NCBI RefSeq assembly: GCF_902459525.1
Contig: NZ_LR699166.1
Location: 907,501-971,500 of the forward strand
Direction of reading: 5' to 3'
DNA length: 64,000 nt
DNA from: Sideroxydans sp. CL21
GTDB taxonomy: Bacteria; Pseudomonadota; Gammaproteobacteria; Burkholderiales; Gallionellaceae
Shown: positions 9,572 to 18,540 of the stretch, piece after piece
How the letters are laid out: the number at the start of each line of letters is the position of its first letter
How positions within the stretch are numbered: the stretch's first letter is position 1
Position numbers and translations under genes: made by a program
Notes under the pieces: model-generated
Databases searched by the model: none
The model's input: only the letters and a program-made list of their open reading frames with translations
What the model was told of the DNA's origin: nothing

Positions 9572-12500
9572 ATGTTAGACAAACTACTTTCCTTTGCGCT
9601 GCAACAGCGGGTGTTCGTGCTGGCGGCAGCGCTGGTGCTGGTGATCGTCGGTTGGCGCGCGGTGCAGGATATGCCGATCGAGGCTTTTCCCGATGTGCAG
9701 GATGTACAGGTGCAGATCGTCACCCAATCGCTGGGTCAGGCGCCGGAAGAAGTCGAGCGTAGCATCACATTGCCTATCGAGCGCGAGATGAGTGGTGTTC
9801 CGCGCATGACGCAATTGCGCTCCGTTTCCATCACTGGCCTGTCGGTCGTCACGCTTACTTTTGCCGACAATACCGACGATTATTTTGCGCGGCAGCAGGT
9901 GATGGAGCATCTGCAGAACGTTACCTTGCCGCCGGGCCTGCAACCGGGCCTTGCTCCGCTTACCAATGCCGTCGGCGAGGTGTACCGCTATGTGCTGGAT
10001 GCTCCATCCGATATGTCGCTCAACGAAGTACGCGCATTGCAGGACTGGGTATTGCGTCCTGCAATTCGCCAGGTGCCCGGAGTGGCCGATGTAAACGACT
10101 TTGGCGGCACGGTCAAGGAGTATCAGGTTCGCATCAATCCGTTCCTGCTGCGCAAATACGGCGTAAGTATCGACCAGGTGTCTCAGGCGATTAGCGCGAA
10201 CAGCAGCAATACCGGCGGCGGAGTTATCCGGCGCGGCGATGAGGCGTTGGTGTTGCGCAGCATCGGGCTGTTCAAAAATCTGGAGGATATCGCGCGTGTC
10301 GTGGTCACCGCAAAAGACGGCAAAACGGTATTGGTGAGCGACGTCGGCGAAGTCGCCATCGGATACCGACCGCGTTCGGGTATCGTTGCCTTCAATAATT
10401 ACGACAACATCGTGCAGGGCATCGTGCTGATGACCAAGGGGCAGAATGCTAGCAAGGTGGTGGAAGCACTCAAGCAGCGGCTCGACCAACTCTCGCAAAA
10501 GCTGCCGCCGGGTGTGAAGATCGTCCCTTATTACGACCGCACCGATCTGGTACGCCATACTGTCCATACCGTTACCGAAAATCTGATTGTCGGGGCGGTG
10601 CTGGTGGTTGCCATACTGATCCTGTTCCTGCGCAACTGGTATGCGGCCTTGACTGTGGCCGTCATCATTCCGCTGGCCATGCTGTTCGCCTTCATTCTGA
10701 TGGATGCGCGCGGCGTTTCCGCCAATCTGATTTCGCTGGGCGCAGTCGACTTCGGTATCATCATCGATAGTGCGGTCGTGCTGGTGGAAGCTTTGATGGT
10801 GAGGCTTGCCCTGGCCAAAGCGGATGATCTGGCGCAGCACCACACTTACGGGTGGCGCATACACCTCATCAAGCAGACCGGCATAGAGTTGGGCCGCCCC
10901 ATCCTGTTTTCCAAGCTGATCATCATTCTGGCCTTTGTGCCGATCTTCACTTTCCAGCGGGTTGAGGGGAAGATTTTCTCGCCGATGGCATTTACGCTGA
11001 CTTTTGCATTGCTGGGCGCGATCCTGCTGACGCTGACTTTGGTGCCGACTTTGCTGTGCTACGCAGTGAAGAACAAGGACCTTGCCGAAAAACACAGCAA
11101 CTGGATGCATAACCTGCAACAGCGCTATCGCCGCCTGTTGTTGTGGGCAGAGACGCGGCGCAAAACCATTGTGATAGCCGCGATCAGCATGCTGGTGGTG
11201 GCCTTGGCTGGTTCGCCCCTGTTGGGCAGCGAGTTCCTCCCCAAGCTGGACGAAGGCAACATCTGGCTGACGATCAGCCTGCCACCCGCGACCGCACTGG
11301 ACAAGACTAAAGAAGTCGAGCGCCAGGTGCGCGCCATTCTCAAGTCCTATCCCGAGGTCAATAACGTGACCACTCAAGTCGGACGGCCGGACGACGGTAC
11401 CGATCCGAAAGGGCCGAATAACCTTGAAATCATGGCCGATCTCAAACCGCACGACACCTGGCGCTTTGCGGACAAGGAAGAGCTGATCGCCGACATGACG
11501 AAGCAGATACACAGCATTCCGGGCGTGCCGACCAATTTCTCGCAAGTCATCCAGGATAATGTGGAGGAGGCGTTGTCCGGCGTGAAAGGCGAGATCGCGA
11601 TCAAGATCTTCGGCCCCGACCTTGAGATACTCGAAGACAAGTCCACGCAGGTTGCTGACGTCCTGAGCGGTATACGCGGAGCAGCGGATGTGGCTGCGAT
11701 CAAAGTTGGCGGGCAGACCGAGCTCAATATCACACTGAGCCGTATTCGCATGTCGCGCTATGGGCTCAATATCAATGACGTGAATGCGACCATTCAGACT
11801 GCATTTGGCGGAAATGCGGCCAATGTGTTTTACGAAGGCGACCGCCGCTTCGATGTGACTCTGAGGCTGGATTCTGAGGACCGCGATGCCGTTGATGATG
11901 TACCCAACCTGCCGATCACGCTGTCGACCGGAGGAACCATACCGCTTGGCTCCATCGCCGACATCGAGGTGCGCCAGGGAGCTGCGCGGGTCGGGCGTGA
12001 GGCGGGTGGCCGCGTCGTTGCGGTGAAGGCCAACCTGCTCGGACGCGACCAGGGCAGCTTTGTCGCCGAGGCGATGGAAAAGGTCAATCAGCAAGTGGTG
12101 TTGCCGCCCGGTTACACCATGACCTGGGGCGGACAGTTCGAGAATCAGCAGCGTGCGCTCAAACGGCTTAAAGTCATTGTCCCGGTGTCCGTATTGATGA
12201 TCTTCGTACTGCTGTTCTGGGCATTCAAGTCCATGCGCAAAGCGCTATTGGTACTCCTGATGGTTCCGTTCACGCTGATCGGCGGTTTGGCTGGCCTGGG
12301 GTTGGCCGGATTGCATCTTTCCGTTTCTGCCGCGGTCGGTTTTATCGCCGTGGCCGGCATTTCGGTGCAGAACGGCGTCATCATGGTGGAGCAATTCATC
12401 GAAGGGATGCGCAACGGGCTTTCATTGGTTGATAGCGTGATGGAAGGTGCGGTTGCGCGTCTGCGGCCGATCCTGATGACGGCTTTGATGGCCGGTATCG

Positions 12501-12691
12501 GTCTGATGCCGGCTGCACTGTCGCACGGTATTGGTTCTGAAACGCAGCGCCCCTTTGCCGTGGTGATAGTGGGAGGCATCGTTTCTGCCACTTTGTTCAC
12601 GCTGCTGCTGTTGCCGCTGCTGTTCCCTGTATTTGCCGAAGAGGGATATACCAAGGGTCACAAGGACAATCAACCGCTTGTCCCAGAATAA
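9572..12691 (+). CDS. RND efflux pump, CusA/CzcA (HME) family
   Basis: Proton-driven inner-membrane pump of 1039 aa with the full RND architecture: TM1 at the N-terminus, two large periplasmic loops and two six-helix blocks. The TM4 proton-relay motif reads DFGIIIDSAVVLVE; its two Asp and one Glu correspond to residues needed in CzcA, which supports the heavy-metal-efflux (HME) subfamily over drug pumps. Classical CzcA has DG rather than DS in this motif. It starts 21 bases after the adaptor. No metal-responsive regulator (CzcRS, CusRS or MerR type) is encoded nearby, so inducer and metal are unknown. Confidence 0.93.
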   Translation: MLDKLLSFALQQRVFVLAAALVLVIVGWRAVQDMPIEAFPDVQDVQVQIVTQSLGQAPEEVERSITLPIEREMSGVPRMTQLRSVSITGLSVVTLTFADNTDDYFARQQVMEHLQNVTLPPGLQPGLAPLTNAVGEVYRYVLDAPSDMSLNEVRALQDWVLRPAIRQVPGVADVNDFGGTVKEYQVRINPFLLRKYGVSIDQVSQAISANSSNTGGGVIRRGDEALVLRSIGLFKNLEDIARVVVTAKDGKTVLVSDVGEVAIGYRPRSGIVAFNNYDNIVQGIVLMTKGQNASKVVEALKQRLDQLSQKLPPGVKIVPYYDRTDLVRHTVHTVTENLIVGAVLVVAILILFLRNWYAALTVAVIIPLAMLFAFILMDARGVSANLISLGAVDFGIIIDSAVVLVEALMVRLALAKADDLAQHHTYGWRIHLIKQTGIELGRPILFSKLIIILAFVPIFTFQRVEGKIFSPMAFTLTFALLGAILLTLTLVPTLLCYAVKNKDLAEKHSNWMHNLQQRYRRLLLWAETRRKTIVIAAISMLVVALAGSPLLGSEFLPKLDEGNIWLTISLPPATALDKTKEVERQVRAILKSYPEVNNVTTQVGRPDDGTDPKGPNNLEIMADLKPHDTWRFADKEELIADMTKQIHSIPGVPTNFSQVIQDNVEEALSGVKGEIAIKIFGPDLEILEDKSTQVADVLSGIRGAADVAAIKVGGQTELNITLSRIRMSRYGLNINDVNATIQTAFGGNAANVFYEGDRRFDVTLRLDSEDRDAVDDVPNLPITLSTGGTIPLGSIADIEVRQGAARVGREAGGRVVAVKANLLGRDQGSFVAEAMEKVNQQVVLPPGYTMTWGGQFENQQRALKRLKVIVPVSVLMIFVLLFWAFKSMRKALLVLLMVPFTLIGGLAGLGLAGLHLSVSAAVGFIAVAGISVQNGVIMVEQFIEGMRNGLSLVDSVMEGAVARLRPILMTALMAGIGLMPAALSHGIGSETQRPFAVVIVGGIVSATLFTLLLLPLLFPVFAEEGYTKGHKDNQPLVPE

Positions 12692-12752
12692 GGCATTGCC
12701 CGATGGGGGTGGAGTTCAGCTAATATATGCTCCCGCCCCGAAACAAGCCGAT

Positions 12753-14498
12753 ATGATGAATTTTTCGATACGTTATTACCTGTTCGCCTTCATTCCTTTA
12801 TTGGCTGCCTGTGCGCACGCGCCGCAACAGCAGGTCGATAGCACGCCCACGCCGACAGCCAAAACGAACCTGGAGCAGATCGTCGAGGCGCCCAAGCCGG
12901 ATTTGCCGAAGGTGCCGCTGACCGACCAACTGCTGTATGAATTCCTGCTGGGTGATATCGCCGCGCAGCGCGACCAGCCGGAGTTGGCGGCACAGGCATA
13001 TCTCGACCTGGCCAAGACCACACGCGATCCTCGCGTGGCGAGGCGCGCCGCGCAATTGGCGTACGAGTCACGCCAGTACGACACTGCCGTCGAGGCATTC
13101 AAATTATGGCAAGACCTGGAACCTTCCTCGCCGCTGGCCAGACAGATGCTGCTCTCGCTGTTGTTGAGCGGCGGCAAGCTGCAGGAAGCGAGCCCGGTTC
13201 TGGCGGAGGTCCTGCAGGCCGATCCTGCCAATGCCGGACGCACTTTTACCGGCGTTTATCCTTTGGTCGCGCGTGCGCCGGACAAGTCTGCCGTACTCGA
13301 TTGGCTGATCGAGGTGACTCATCCCTATCCTGACGTGGCGGAAGGTCATTGGGCGGTAGCACAGGCAGCGGTAGCGGCAGGCAAGAACGATTTGGCACTG
13401 ACCGAGATTCACAAGGCAGTCACATTACGCCCGGATTGGGATGTGGCTGCCGTGTTCGAAGCGGAGTTGTATCTGAATGTAGATCCACCCAAAGGGCTGG
13501 AGCTGCTGAAGAAGTTCCTGGCGGCGCACCCGGATAATAAGGATCTGCGTCTGTACTACGCGCGAGCCTTGCTTGGCCAGAAGCAATTTGCCGCTGCGCG
13601 CGAAGAATTCGAGCGCTTGCTGAAAGACCGCCCGGACAGCCCGGACCTGGCTTTTGCCGTTGCCCTCATTTCCATGCAGATGGGCGATTACGCACGGGCG
13701 GAACAGGAGTTGCAGCAAGCCTTGAGCAAGGGTGGCAAGGATGAGAGTACGGTGCATTACTATCTCGCTCAGCTGAATGAGGTGAGACAGAACGATGCCG
13801 TTGCCTTGGAGCAATACCGCCAGGTGAAGGACGGTGAATATAGCTATGCTGCCCGTTTGCGCGAAGTCGCTCTGTTGGACAAAGCGGGCAAGCTGGTCGA
13901 GGCACGCGAAGCTTTGCACCATGCCGAGCCGAAGACCGATCAGCAACGCGCGCAATTGATCATGATCGATGCGCAACTGCTGCGCGAGGATAAAAAATAC
14001 GAAGACAGCTATCAGGTGCTGACGCAAGGACTGGAAAAATTCCCCGAGAATCCGGACCTGCTATACCAGACAGCCATGGCGGCAGATAAGCTGAACAAGG
14101 AGGAGTTGTTCGAGCAACTCATCCGCAAGCTGATGAAGGTCGCACCGGATGATGCGCATGCCTACAATGCGCTGGGCTACAGCCTGCTGGATCGCAATCA
14201 GCGTATCCCGGAGGCAATCAAGCTGGTGGAGAAGGCCTACCAGCTTGCGCCGGACGATGCGGCCATCATCGACAGTATGGGATGGGGACAGTACCTGCTG
14301 GGAAATCTGGACAAGAGCATTGAGTTCTTGAACAGGGCGTATAAGGCCGATCCCGACCCCGAAATTGCCGCCCATCTGGGTGAAGTCCTGTGGAAGCGTG
14401 GCGACAAGGATGGGGCGCGCAAGGTTTGGGCCGACAGCGCCAAAGCCAATCCGGACAACGAAGCGCTTAAAGCGGTGATGAAGCGTTTCCTTCCCTAG
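12753..14498 (+). CDS. Tetratricopeptide-repeat lipoprotein
   Basis: Predicted outer-membrane-anchored protein built from many TPR helices (about residues 60-580), a scaffold fold for protein-protein contacts. I chose the tandem ATG at 12753/12756 because it immediately gives a lipoprotein signal ending in LLAAC; an upstream ATG at 12633 lies inside the RND gene and would bury that signal. No good Shine-Dalgarno is seen. It ends 2 bases before lolB, and this TPR-lolB-ispE order is common in betaproteobacteria, suggesting a role in envelope biogenesis that sequence alone does not define. Confidence 0.88.
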   Translation: MMNFSIRYYLFAFIPLLAACAHAPQQQVDSTPTPTAKTNLEQIVEAPKPDLPKVPLTDQLLYEFLLGDIAAQRDQPELAAQAYLDLAKTTRDPRVARRAAQLAYESRQYDTAVEAFKLWQDLEPSSPLARQMLLSLLLSGGKLQEASPVLAEVLQADPANAGRTFTGVYPLVARAPDKSAVLDWLIEVTHPYPDVAEGHWAVAQAAVAAGKNDLALTEIHKAVTLRPDWDVAAVFEAELYLNVDPPKGLELLKKFLAAHPDNKDLRLYYARALLGQKQFAAAREEFERLLKDRPDSPDLAFAVALISMQMGDYARAEQELQQALSKGGKDESTVHYYLAQLNEVRQNDAVALEQYRQVKDGEYSYAARLREVALLDKAGKLVEAREALHHAEPKTDQQRAQLIMIDAQLLREDKKYEDSYQVLTQGLEKFPENPDLLYQTAMAADKLNKEELFEQLIRKLMKVAPDDAHAYNALGYSLLDRNQRIPEAIKLVEKAYQLAPDDAAIIDSMGWGQYLLGNLDKSIEFLNRAYKADPDPEIAAHLGEVLWKRGDKDGARKVWADSAKANPDNEALKAVMKRFLP

Positions 14499-14500
14499 AT

Positions 14501-15052
14501 ATGCGTCGTTTTTTTCCGTTGCTTGTAATCCTGCTTGCGGGTTGTGCGGCAGCACCTGTTGCCGTGCTGCGACCGGCACAGCAGGATGCTCCATTTGCAT
14601 TCAACGGGCGTGTCGCCGTTAAGCAGGGCAATGCGCACGACAGCGCCGGAATGCGTTGGGTGCACAATGCCGCAGAAGATGAAATCCTGCTGCTCGCCCC
14701 GCTGGGGCAGACGGTGGCGCGCATCCATCGCGACATGAACGGGGTCACGCTGGATACCTCCGGCAAACATTACACCGCCCAGGATATGGAGACCTTGATG
14801 CAGCAAGCGCTGGGATGGCAATTGCCGCTTTCGGGCCTGCGTTACTGGGTCACTGCCTTGCCTGCGCCGAATATCGAGTCCAGCCTGGAACGCGATGCAA
14901 ACGGGCAGGTGGAGACGCTACGCCAGCAAGGATGGGAGATCAGCTATTCCCGTTATGCGGCGCTGGCATCGGATGCGTTGCCGTTGCGCCTGAAACTGCA
15001 CCGGGACGGCACGGAGGTATTGTTGCTGATCGATGAATGGGAAGCGCAGTGA
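14501..15052 (+). CDS. lolB: Outer-membrane lipoprotein localisation factor LolB
   Basis: LolB accepts lipoproteins from the periplasmic carrier LolA and inserts them in the outer membrane. 183 aa with a short lipoprotein signal ending LLAGC, then the family's single antiparallel sheet; PFAFNGRVAVKQG and the LGWQLPLSGLRYWV segment are typical. It is sandwiched between the TPR lipoprotein gene (2-base gap) and ispE (4-base overlap). The window encodes many lipoproteins that would use this route. Confidence 0.95.
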   Translation: MRRFFPLLVILLAGCAAAPVAVLRPAQQDAPFAFNGRVAVKQGNAHDSAGMRWVHNAAEDEILLLAPLGQTVARIHRDMNGVTLDTSGKHYTAQDMETLMQQALGWQLPLSGLRYWVTALPAPNIESSLERDANGQVETLRQQGWEISYSRYAALASDALPLRLKLHRDGTEVLLLIDEWEAQ

Positions 15053-15924
15053 ACAAACTCACCTGTCCGGCACCGGCCAAGCTCAACCTGTTCTTGCACG
15101 TGGTCGGACGCCGCGCCGACGGATATCACCTGTTGCAAACCCTGTTTCGTTTCATCGACCTGAACGACACCCTGCATTTCACGTTGCGCGCGGATGGCGA
15201 AGTGCGCCGCATCAATGCGCTCGAAGGTGTGCCGCCGGAGCTAGACCTGTGCGTGCGTGCCGCGCGACTGCTGCAACAGCAGACCGGCTGCAGGCTGGGC
15301 GTGGATATCGAGCTGGAAAAGCATATTCCGATGGGGGGCGGCCTGGGCGGGGGGAGTTCGGATGCGGCGACCACTTTGCTGGCTTTGAACCGCCTGTGGC
15401 AGCTGGGATTGTCGCGCCAGCGCCTGATGCAGTTGGGCTTGTCGTTGGGGGCGGACGTACCGGTGTTCATTTTCGGCGAGAACGCATTTGCAGAGGGGGT
15501 GGGCGAGCAATTGCAGTCCTATCCCTTGCCGGATGCGTGGTATGTCGTGTTGTGCCCCCCCGTGCAGGTGCCAACGGTGCAGATATTCACTCATCCAGAA
15601 TTGACACGAAATACGATTTCGATGACAATGCGCGCCCTTCCGAAGGGGTTGGACTTTCGAGCAGGGAACCGGAACGGGCTGAAAAACGATCTGCAGGCAG
15701 TGGCATGCAAGTTGTATCCGGTAGTTGGCGAACATCTGGCGTGGCTGGCGAAATTCGCTCCCGCACTGATGACCGGATCGGGAGCTTGCGTGTTTGCTGA
15801 ATTTGACACGGAAGCGGAAGCACAAGCGGTATTGCAGCAGTTGCCTTCGAATATGCGCGGATTTGTCGCGCATGGATTGCAGCAGCATCCGCTGAAAGAT
15901 TTTGTTGTGACAGAAACTGTTTAA
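15049..15924 (+). CDS. ispE: 4-diphosphocytidyl-2-C-methyl-D-erythritol kinase IspE
   Basis: GHMP kinase of the non-mevalonate isoprenoid pathway; it phosphorylates CDP-methylerythritol. The N-terminal CPAPAKLNLFLHV, the ATP-binding glycine loop MGGGLGGGSSDAA and the C-terminal MTGSGACVF loop are all present. I chose the GTG at 15049 (291 aa), which overlaps the lolB stop as GTGA; an in-frame ATG at 15037 would add four residues and is the alternative. It is followed at once by tRNA-Gln and prs, the standard order in this class. Confidence 0.96.
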   Translation: MNKLTCPAPAKLNLFLHVVGRRADGYHLLQTLFRFIDLNDTLHFTLRADGEVRRINALEGVPPELDLCVRAARLLQQQTGCRLGVDIELEKHIPMGGGLGGGSSDAATTLLALNRLWQLGLSRQRLMQLGLSLGADVPVFIFGENAFAEGVGEQLQSYPLPDAWYVVLCPPVQVPTVQIFTHPELTRNTISMTMRALPKGLDFRAGNRNGLKNDLQAVACKLYPVVGEHLAWLAKFAPALMTGSGACVFAEFDTEAEAQAVLQQLPSNMRGFVAHGLQQHPLKDFVVTETV

Positions 15925-15968
15925 AACGTAGCGCAAGCAGTGGTTTAAACGGCTTCTGAGCAGTTAAT

Positions 15969-16043
15969 TGGGGAGTCGCCAAGTGGTAAGGCATCGGATT
16001 TTGATTCCGACATTCGTAGGTTCGATCCCTACCTCCCCAGCCA
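15969..16043 (+). tRNA. tRNA-Gln (anticodon UUG)
   Basis: 75 bases including an encoded CCA. The acceptor stem TGGGGAG (15969-15975) pairs with CTCCCCA (16033-16039), the discriminator is G, and CCA is 16041-16043. The anticodon stem TCGGA/TCCGA encloses the loop TTTTGAT, giving anticodon TTG. The T-arm is GTAGG-TTCGATC-CCTAC. Its position between ispE and prs is conserved in betaproteobacteria. Confidence 0.98.
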
Positions 16044-16063
16044 GATTCTTCAATCAAGTCGTG

Positions 16064-16085
16064 ATGGGCGTTTCCGCCCATTTTA
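16064..16085 (+). terminator. Probable terminator after tRNA-Gln
   Basis: A 7-bp perfect stem ATGGGCG / CGCCCAT with loop TTTC (16064-16081) followed by TTTT. The T-run is short, so termination may be partial and allow some read-through into prs. Confidence 0.6.
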
Positions 16086-16101
16086 AATTTGCGAGGTACT
16101 C

Positions 16102-17049
16102 ATGTCCGGCGACATGATGGTATTCACCGGTAATGCCAATCCCAAGCTCGCGCAAGACGTGGCGAAGCATCTGCACATTCATCTCGGGCGCGCCACGGTA
16201 GGTCGGTTCTCCGACGGCGAAGTGATGGTCGAGATCCTTGAGCATGTACGCGGCAAGGATGTGTTCGTGCTGCAGTCCACTTGCGTGCCGACCAACGACA
16301 GCCTGATGGAAGTGATGGTGATGGTGGATGCGCTTAAGCGTGCTTCTGCCGCCCGTATCACGGCCGCCCTGCCGTATTTCGGCTATGCCCGTCAGGACCG
16401 TCGTCCGCGCTCTGCTCGTGTGGCGATCACCGCCAGAGTGGTGGCGGACATGCTGGTCGGCGTTGGCGTCGACCGCCTGCTGACCATGGACTTGCACTCC
16501 GACCAGATTCAGGGCTTCTTCGATATCCCGGTGGACAACATCTATGCCGCGCCTATCCTGCTGTCCGACGTATGGAAGCAGAATTTCCAGAACCTGGTGG
16601 TGGTCTCGCCGGACGTGGGCGGCGTGGTGCGTGCCCGTGCATTGGCCAAACGTCTCGAGTCCGACCTGGCGATCATCGACAAGCGCCGCCCCAAGCCGAA
16701 CGTGGCCAAGGTCATGAACATCATCGGCGATGTCGCCGGCCGCACCTGCATCATCATGGATGACATGGTGGATACCGCCAACACCCTGTGCGAAGCGGCC
16801 AATGCCTTGAAGGAAAAGGGTGCCGAGCGCGTGATCGCGTACTGTACCCACCCGGTGCTGTCCGGCCCCGCGATCGAGCGCCTTGAAAAGTCGGCGATTG
16901 ACGAACTGGTGGTGACCGACACCATCCCGTTGCGCGAGGAAGCCCGCAACTGCAAGCGCATCCGCCAACTGAGCGTGGCGGAATTGATGGCCGAAACCAT
17001 GCGCCGCATCAATGCGGAAGAATCGGTCAGTTCGCTGTTCATGGATTAG
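16102..17049 (+). CDS. prs: Ribose-phosphate pyrophosphokinase Prs
   Basis: Makes PRPP from ribose 5-phosphate and ATP, feeding nucleotide, His and Trp synthesis. 315 aa, full length. It has the class I landmarks [10 protein letters not shown], the metal-binding [11 protein letters not shown], the catalytic loop KRRPKPN and the PRPP-binding loop [11 protein letters not shown]. The ATG at 16102 has GCGAGGT upstream. It lies between tRNA-Gln and rplY. Confidence 0.98.
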   Translation: MSGDMMVFTGNANPKLAQDVAKHLHIHLGRATVGRFSDGEVMVEILEHVRGKDVFVLQSTCVPTNDSLMEVMVMVDALKRASAARITAALPYFGYARQDRRPRSARVAITARVVADMLVGVGVDRLLTMDLHSDQIQGFFDIPVDNIYAAPILLSDVWKQNFQNLVVVSPDVGGVVRARALAKRLESDLAIIDKRRPKPNVAKVMNIIGDVAGRTCIIMDDMVDTANTLCEAANALKEKGAERVIAYCTHPVLSGPAIERLEKSAIDELVVTDTIPLREEARNCKRIRQLSVAELMAETMRRINAEESVSSLFMD

Positions 17050-17060
17050 GATCAGTTTTT

Positions 17061-17083
17061 GCGGTTGCCACGTTGGCAATCGC
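17061..17083 (+). promoter_or_regulatory. Hairpin in the rplY leader
   Basis: A 10-bp stem GCGGTTGCCA / TGGCAATCGC (one G-U pair) with loop CGT in the 86-base gap between prs and rplY, without a following T-run. It could be an mRNA processing or stability element, or a feedback site for L25. This is a structural observation only. Confidence 0.4.
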
Positions 17084-17135
17084 GCAACCCGAAGCCTCTG
17101 GTCGCGGAGCGCTTCACAAGAAGTGGAGAAGTAAA

Positions 17136-17816
17136 ATGGCTATCGAAATTGCTGCAACAACACGCAAAACGCAAGGAACGGGTGCGAGCCGCCGTCTGCG
17201 TAAAACGAACCGCGTCCCGGGGATCGTTTACGGAACAGGCGAAGCATCCATGATCGAACTCGATCACAACACACTGTATTTCGCACTGCGCAAGGAAGCG
17301 TTCCACGCTTCCGTTCTGTCGCTGGATCTGGACGGCAAGAAGCAGTCCGTTCTGCTGCGCGACTTCCAGATGCACCCGTTCCGCCAGCAAGTGCTGCACA
17401 TCGACTTCCAGCGCGTCGATGCGAAGAAGAAGATCCACATGAAGATACCGTTGCACTTCATCAACTCTGATATCGCGCCCGGCGTGAAGACCGGCGGCGG
17501 TATCATCAGCCACGTGTTGAACGATCTGGAAATTGCCTGCTTGCCGGCCGATCTGCCGACAGCAATCGAAGTGGATCTGGCCAGCCTGGATCTGGGCCAC
17601 TCCATCCACGTCTCCGATATCAAGCTGCCCAAGGGCGTTGAAGTGGCCGGCCATCACAAGGCAGTCGATGCCGTGGCGACGGTACAAGTGCCGCGCGGCG
17701 CAGTGGAAGCCGCAGCTGATGCCGCAGCTGCCGAAGCCGCATCTGCCGCGTCTACAGCTGCCGCTGCCGCAACTGCAGCCACAGCTGCGAAGCCTGCAGC
17801 AGACGCCAAGAAGTAA
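17136..17816 (+). CDS. rplY: 50S ribosomal protein L25 (CTC-type, long form)
   Basis: L25 binds 5S rRNA in the large ribosomal subunit. 226 aa: N-terminal L25 domain ([23 protein letters not shown]..., about 1-90), C-terminal TL5/CTC domain (about 95-190), then an unusually long low-complexity tail of Ala, Thr and Ser ending in AKK. The start is the ATG at 17136, preceded by GGAG; an upstream in-frame start at 17073 lies in the leader hairpin. The Ala-rich tail varies in related bacteria and is probably disordered. Confidence 0.96.
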   Translation: MAIEIAATTRKTQGTGASRRLRKTNRVPGIVYGTGEASMIELDHNTLYFALRKEAFHASVLSLDLDGKKQSVLLRDFQMHPFRQQVLHIDFQRVDAKKKIHMKIPLHFINSDIAPGVKTGGGIISHVLNDLEIACLPADLPTAIEVDLASLDLGHSIHVSDIKLPKGVEVAGHHKAVDAVATVQVPRGAVEAAADAAAAEAASAASTAAAAATAATAAKPAADAKK

Positions 17817-17832
17817 TCTGCAAACTGTACGA

Positions 17833-17869
17833 CCCGCCATGCGATCTAACGGTGCATGGCGGGTTTTTT
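17833..17869 (+). terminator. Rho-independent terminator between rplY and pth
   Basis: Perfect 10-bp stem CCCGCCATGC / GCATGGCGGG (17833-17842, 17854-17863), 11-base loop and TTTTTT. It ends the prs-rplY transcript five bases before the pth start, so pth needs read-through or its own promoter. Confidence 0.92.
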
Positions 17870-17873
17870 CATT

Positions 17874-18452
17874 ATGAGCGAACCAATCAAGCTGATCGTC
17901 GGGTTGGGCAACCCCGGCAGGGAATACGAAGCCACACGCCACAACGCCGGATTCTGGTGGGTGGACGAGCTTGCTCGCAATAGCGATGCGAATTTCAGGA
18001 ATGACAGCAAGTTTCACGGGCTGGTCGCCCGCACCGCATTGCACGGACATGAAGTCCATCTGCTCAAGCCGCAGACTTTCATGAACGTGAGCGGGCGGGC
18101 AGTGGTCGCGCTGGCACTGTTTTACAAGATATTGCCGGACCAAATACTGGTGGTGCATGACGAGCTCGACCTGCCGCCGGGTAGCGCGAAGCTCAAGCTG
18201 GGGGGCGGGCATGGCGGACACAACGGCCTGAAAGATATCATCGCGCATCTCGGTACCAAGGATTTCTGGCGCCTGCGCATCGGTATCGGTCACCCCGGCG
18301 AGCGCTCGGAAGTGGTGAATTACGTGCTGAACGCACCGCGCAAGGAAGAGCAGGTTTTGATCGAAGAAGCGTTGCAACGCGCACTGGATGTCGCGGGGCC
18401 GGTCATCGAAGGAAAAATGGAAGCAGCGATGCTGAAGCTGCATAGCAATTAG
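17874..18452 (+). CDS. pth: Peptidyl-tRNA hydrolase Pth
   Basis: Releases peptides from prematurely dropped peptidyl-tRNA. 192 aa from the ATG at 17874. Motifs: [21 protein letters not shown] with the catalytic His, and [11 protein letters not shown] with the catalytic Asp. An upstream in-frame ATG at 17856 is rejected because it lies inside the terminator stem. No clear Shine-Dalgarno is seen. Confidence 0.96.
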   Translation: MSEPIKLIVGLGNPGREYEATRHNAGFWWVDELARNSDANFRNDSKFHGLVARTALHGHEVHLLKPQTFMNVSGRAVVALALFYKILPDQILVVHDELDLPPGSAKLKLGGGHGGHNGLKDIIAHLGTKDFWRLRIGIGHPGERSEVVNYVLNAPRKEEQVLIEEALQRALDVAGPVIEGKMEAAMLKLHSN

Positions 18453-18514
18453 GATTCGGGATACGGGATGCAGGATTCAGGGGCGGGTTTGCGGTATCCC
18501 GTATCCTGTATCCT
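18451..18514. repeat. Imperfect inverted repeat between pth and ychF
   Basis: Two 24-base arms (18451-18474 and 18491-18514) built from the unit GGATACGGGATAC/CAGGATAC can fold into a long hairpin with a few mismatches around a 16-base loop; the left arm overlaps the pth stop. There is no T-run after it. It resembles short dispersed extragenic palindromes; copy number cannot be judged from one window. Confidence 0.6.
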
Positions 18515-18540
18515 GACTCCCCTTAATAGAGAGAAAAAAC

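Noticed and set aside
9584-12094. Very long open frame (836 codons) on the minus strand across the RND pump gene
   Set aside because: It is antisense to a clear CusA/CzcA-family gene; its His/Gln/Arg-rich composition and lack of family patterns mark it as a codon-bias shadow.
15033-15800. 255-codon frame overlapping ispE in another phase
   Set aside because: Arg/Gly/Ala-rich shadow; ispE has all kinase motifs.
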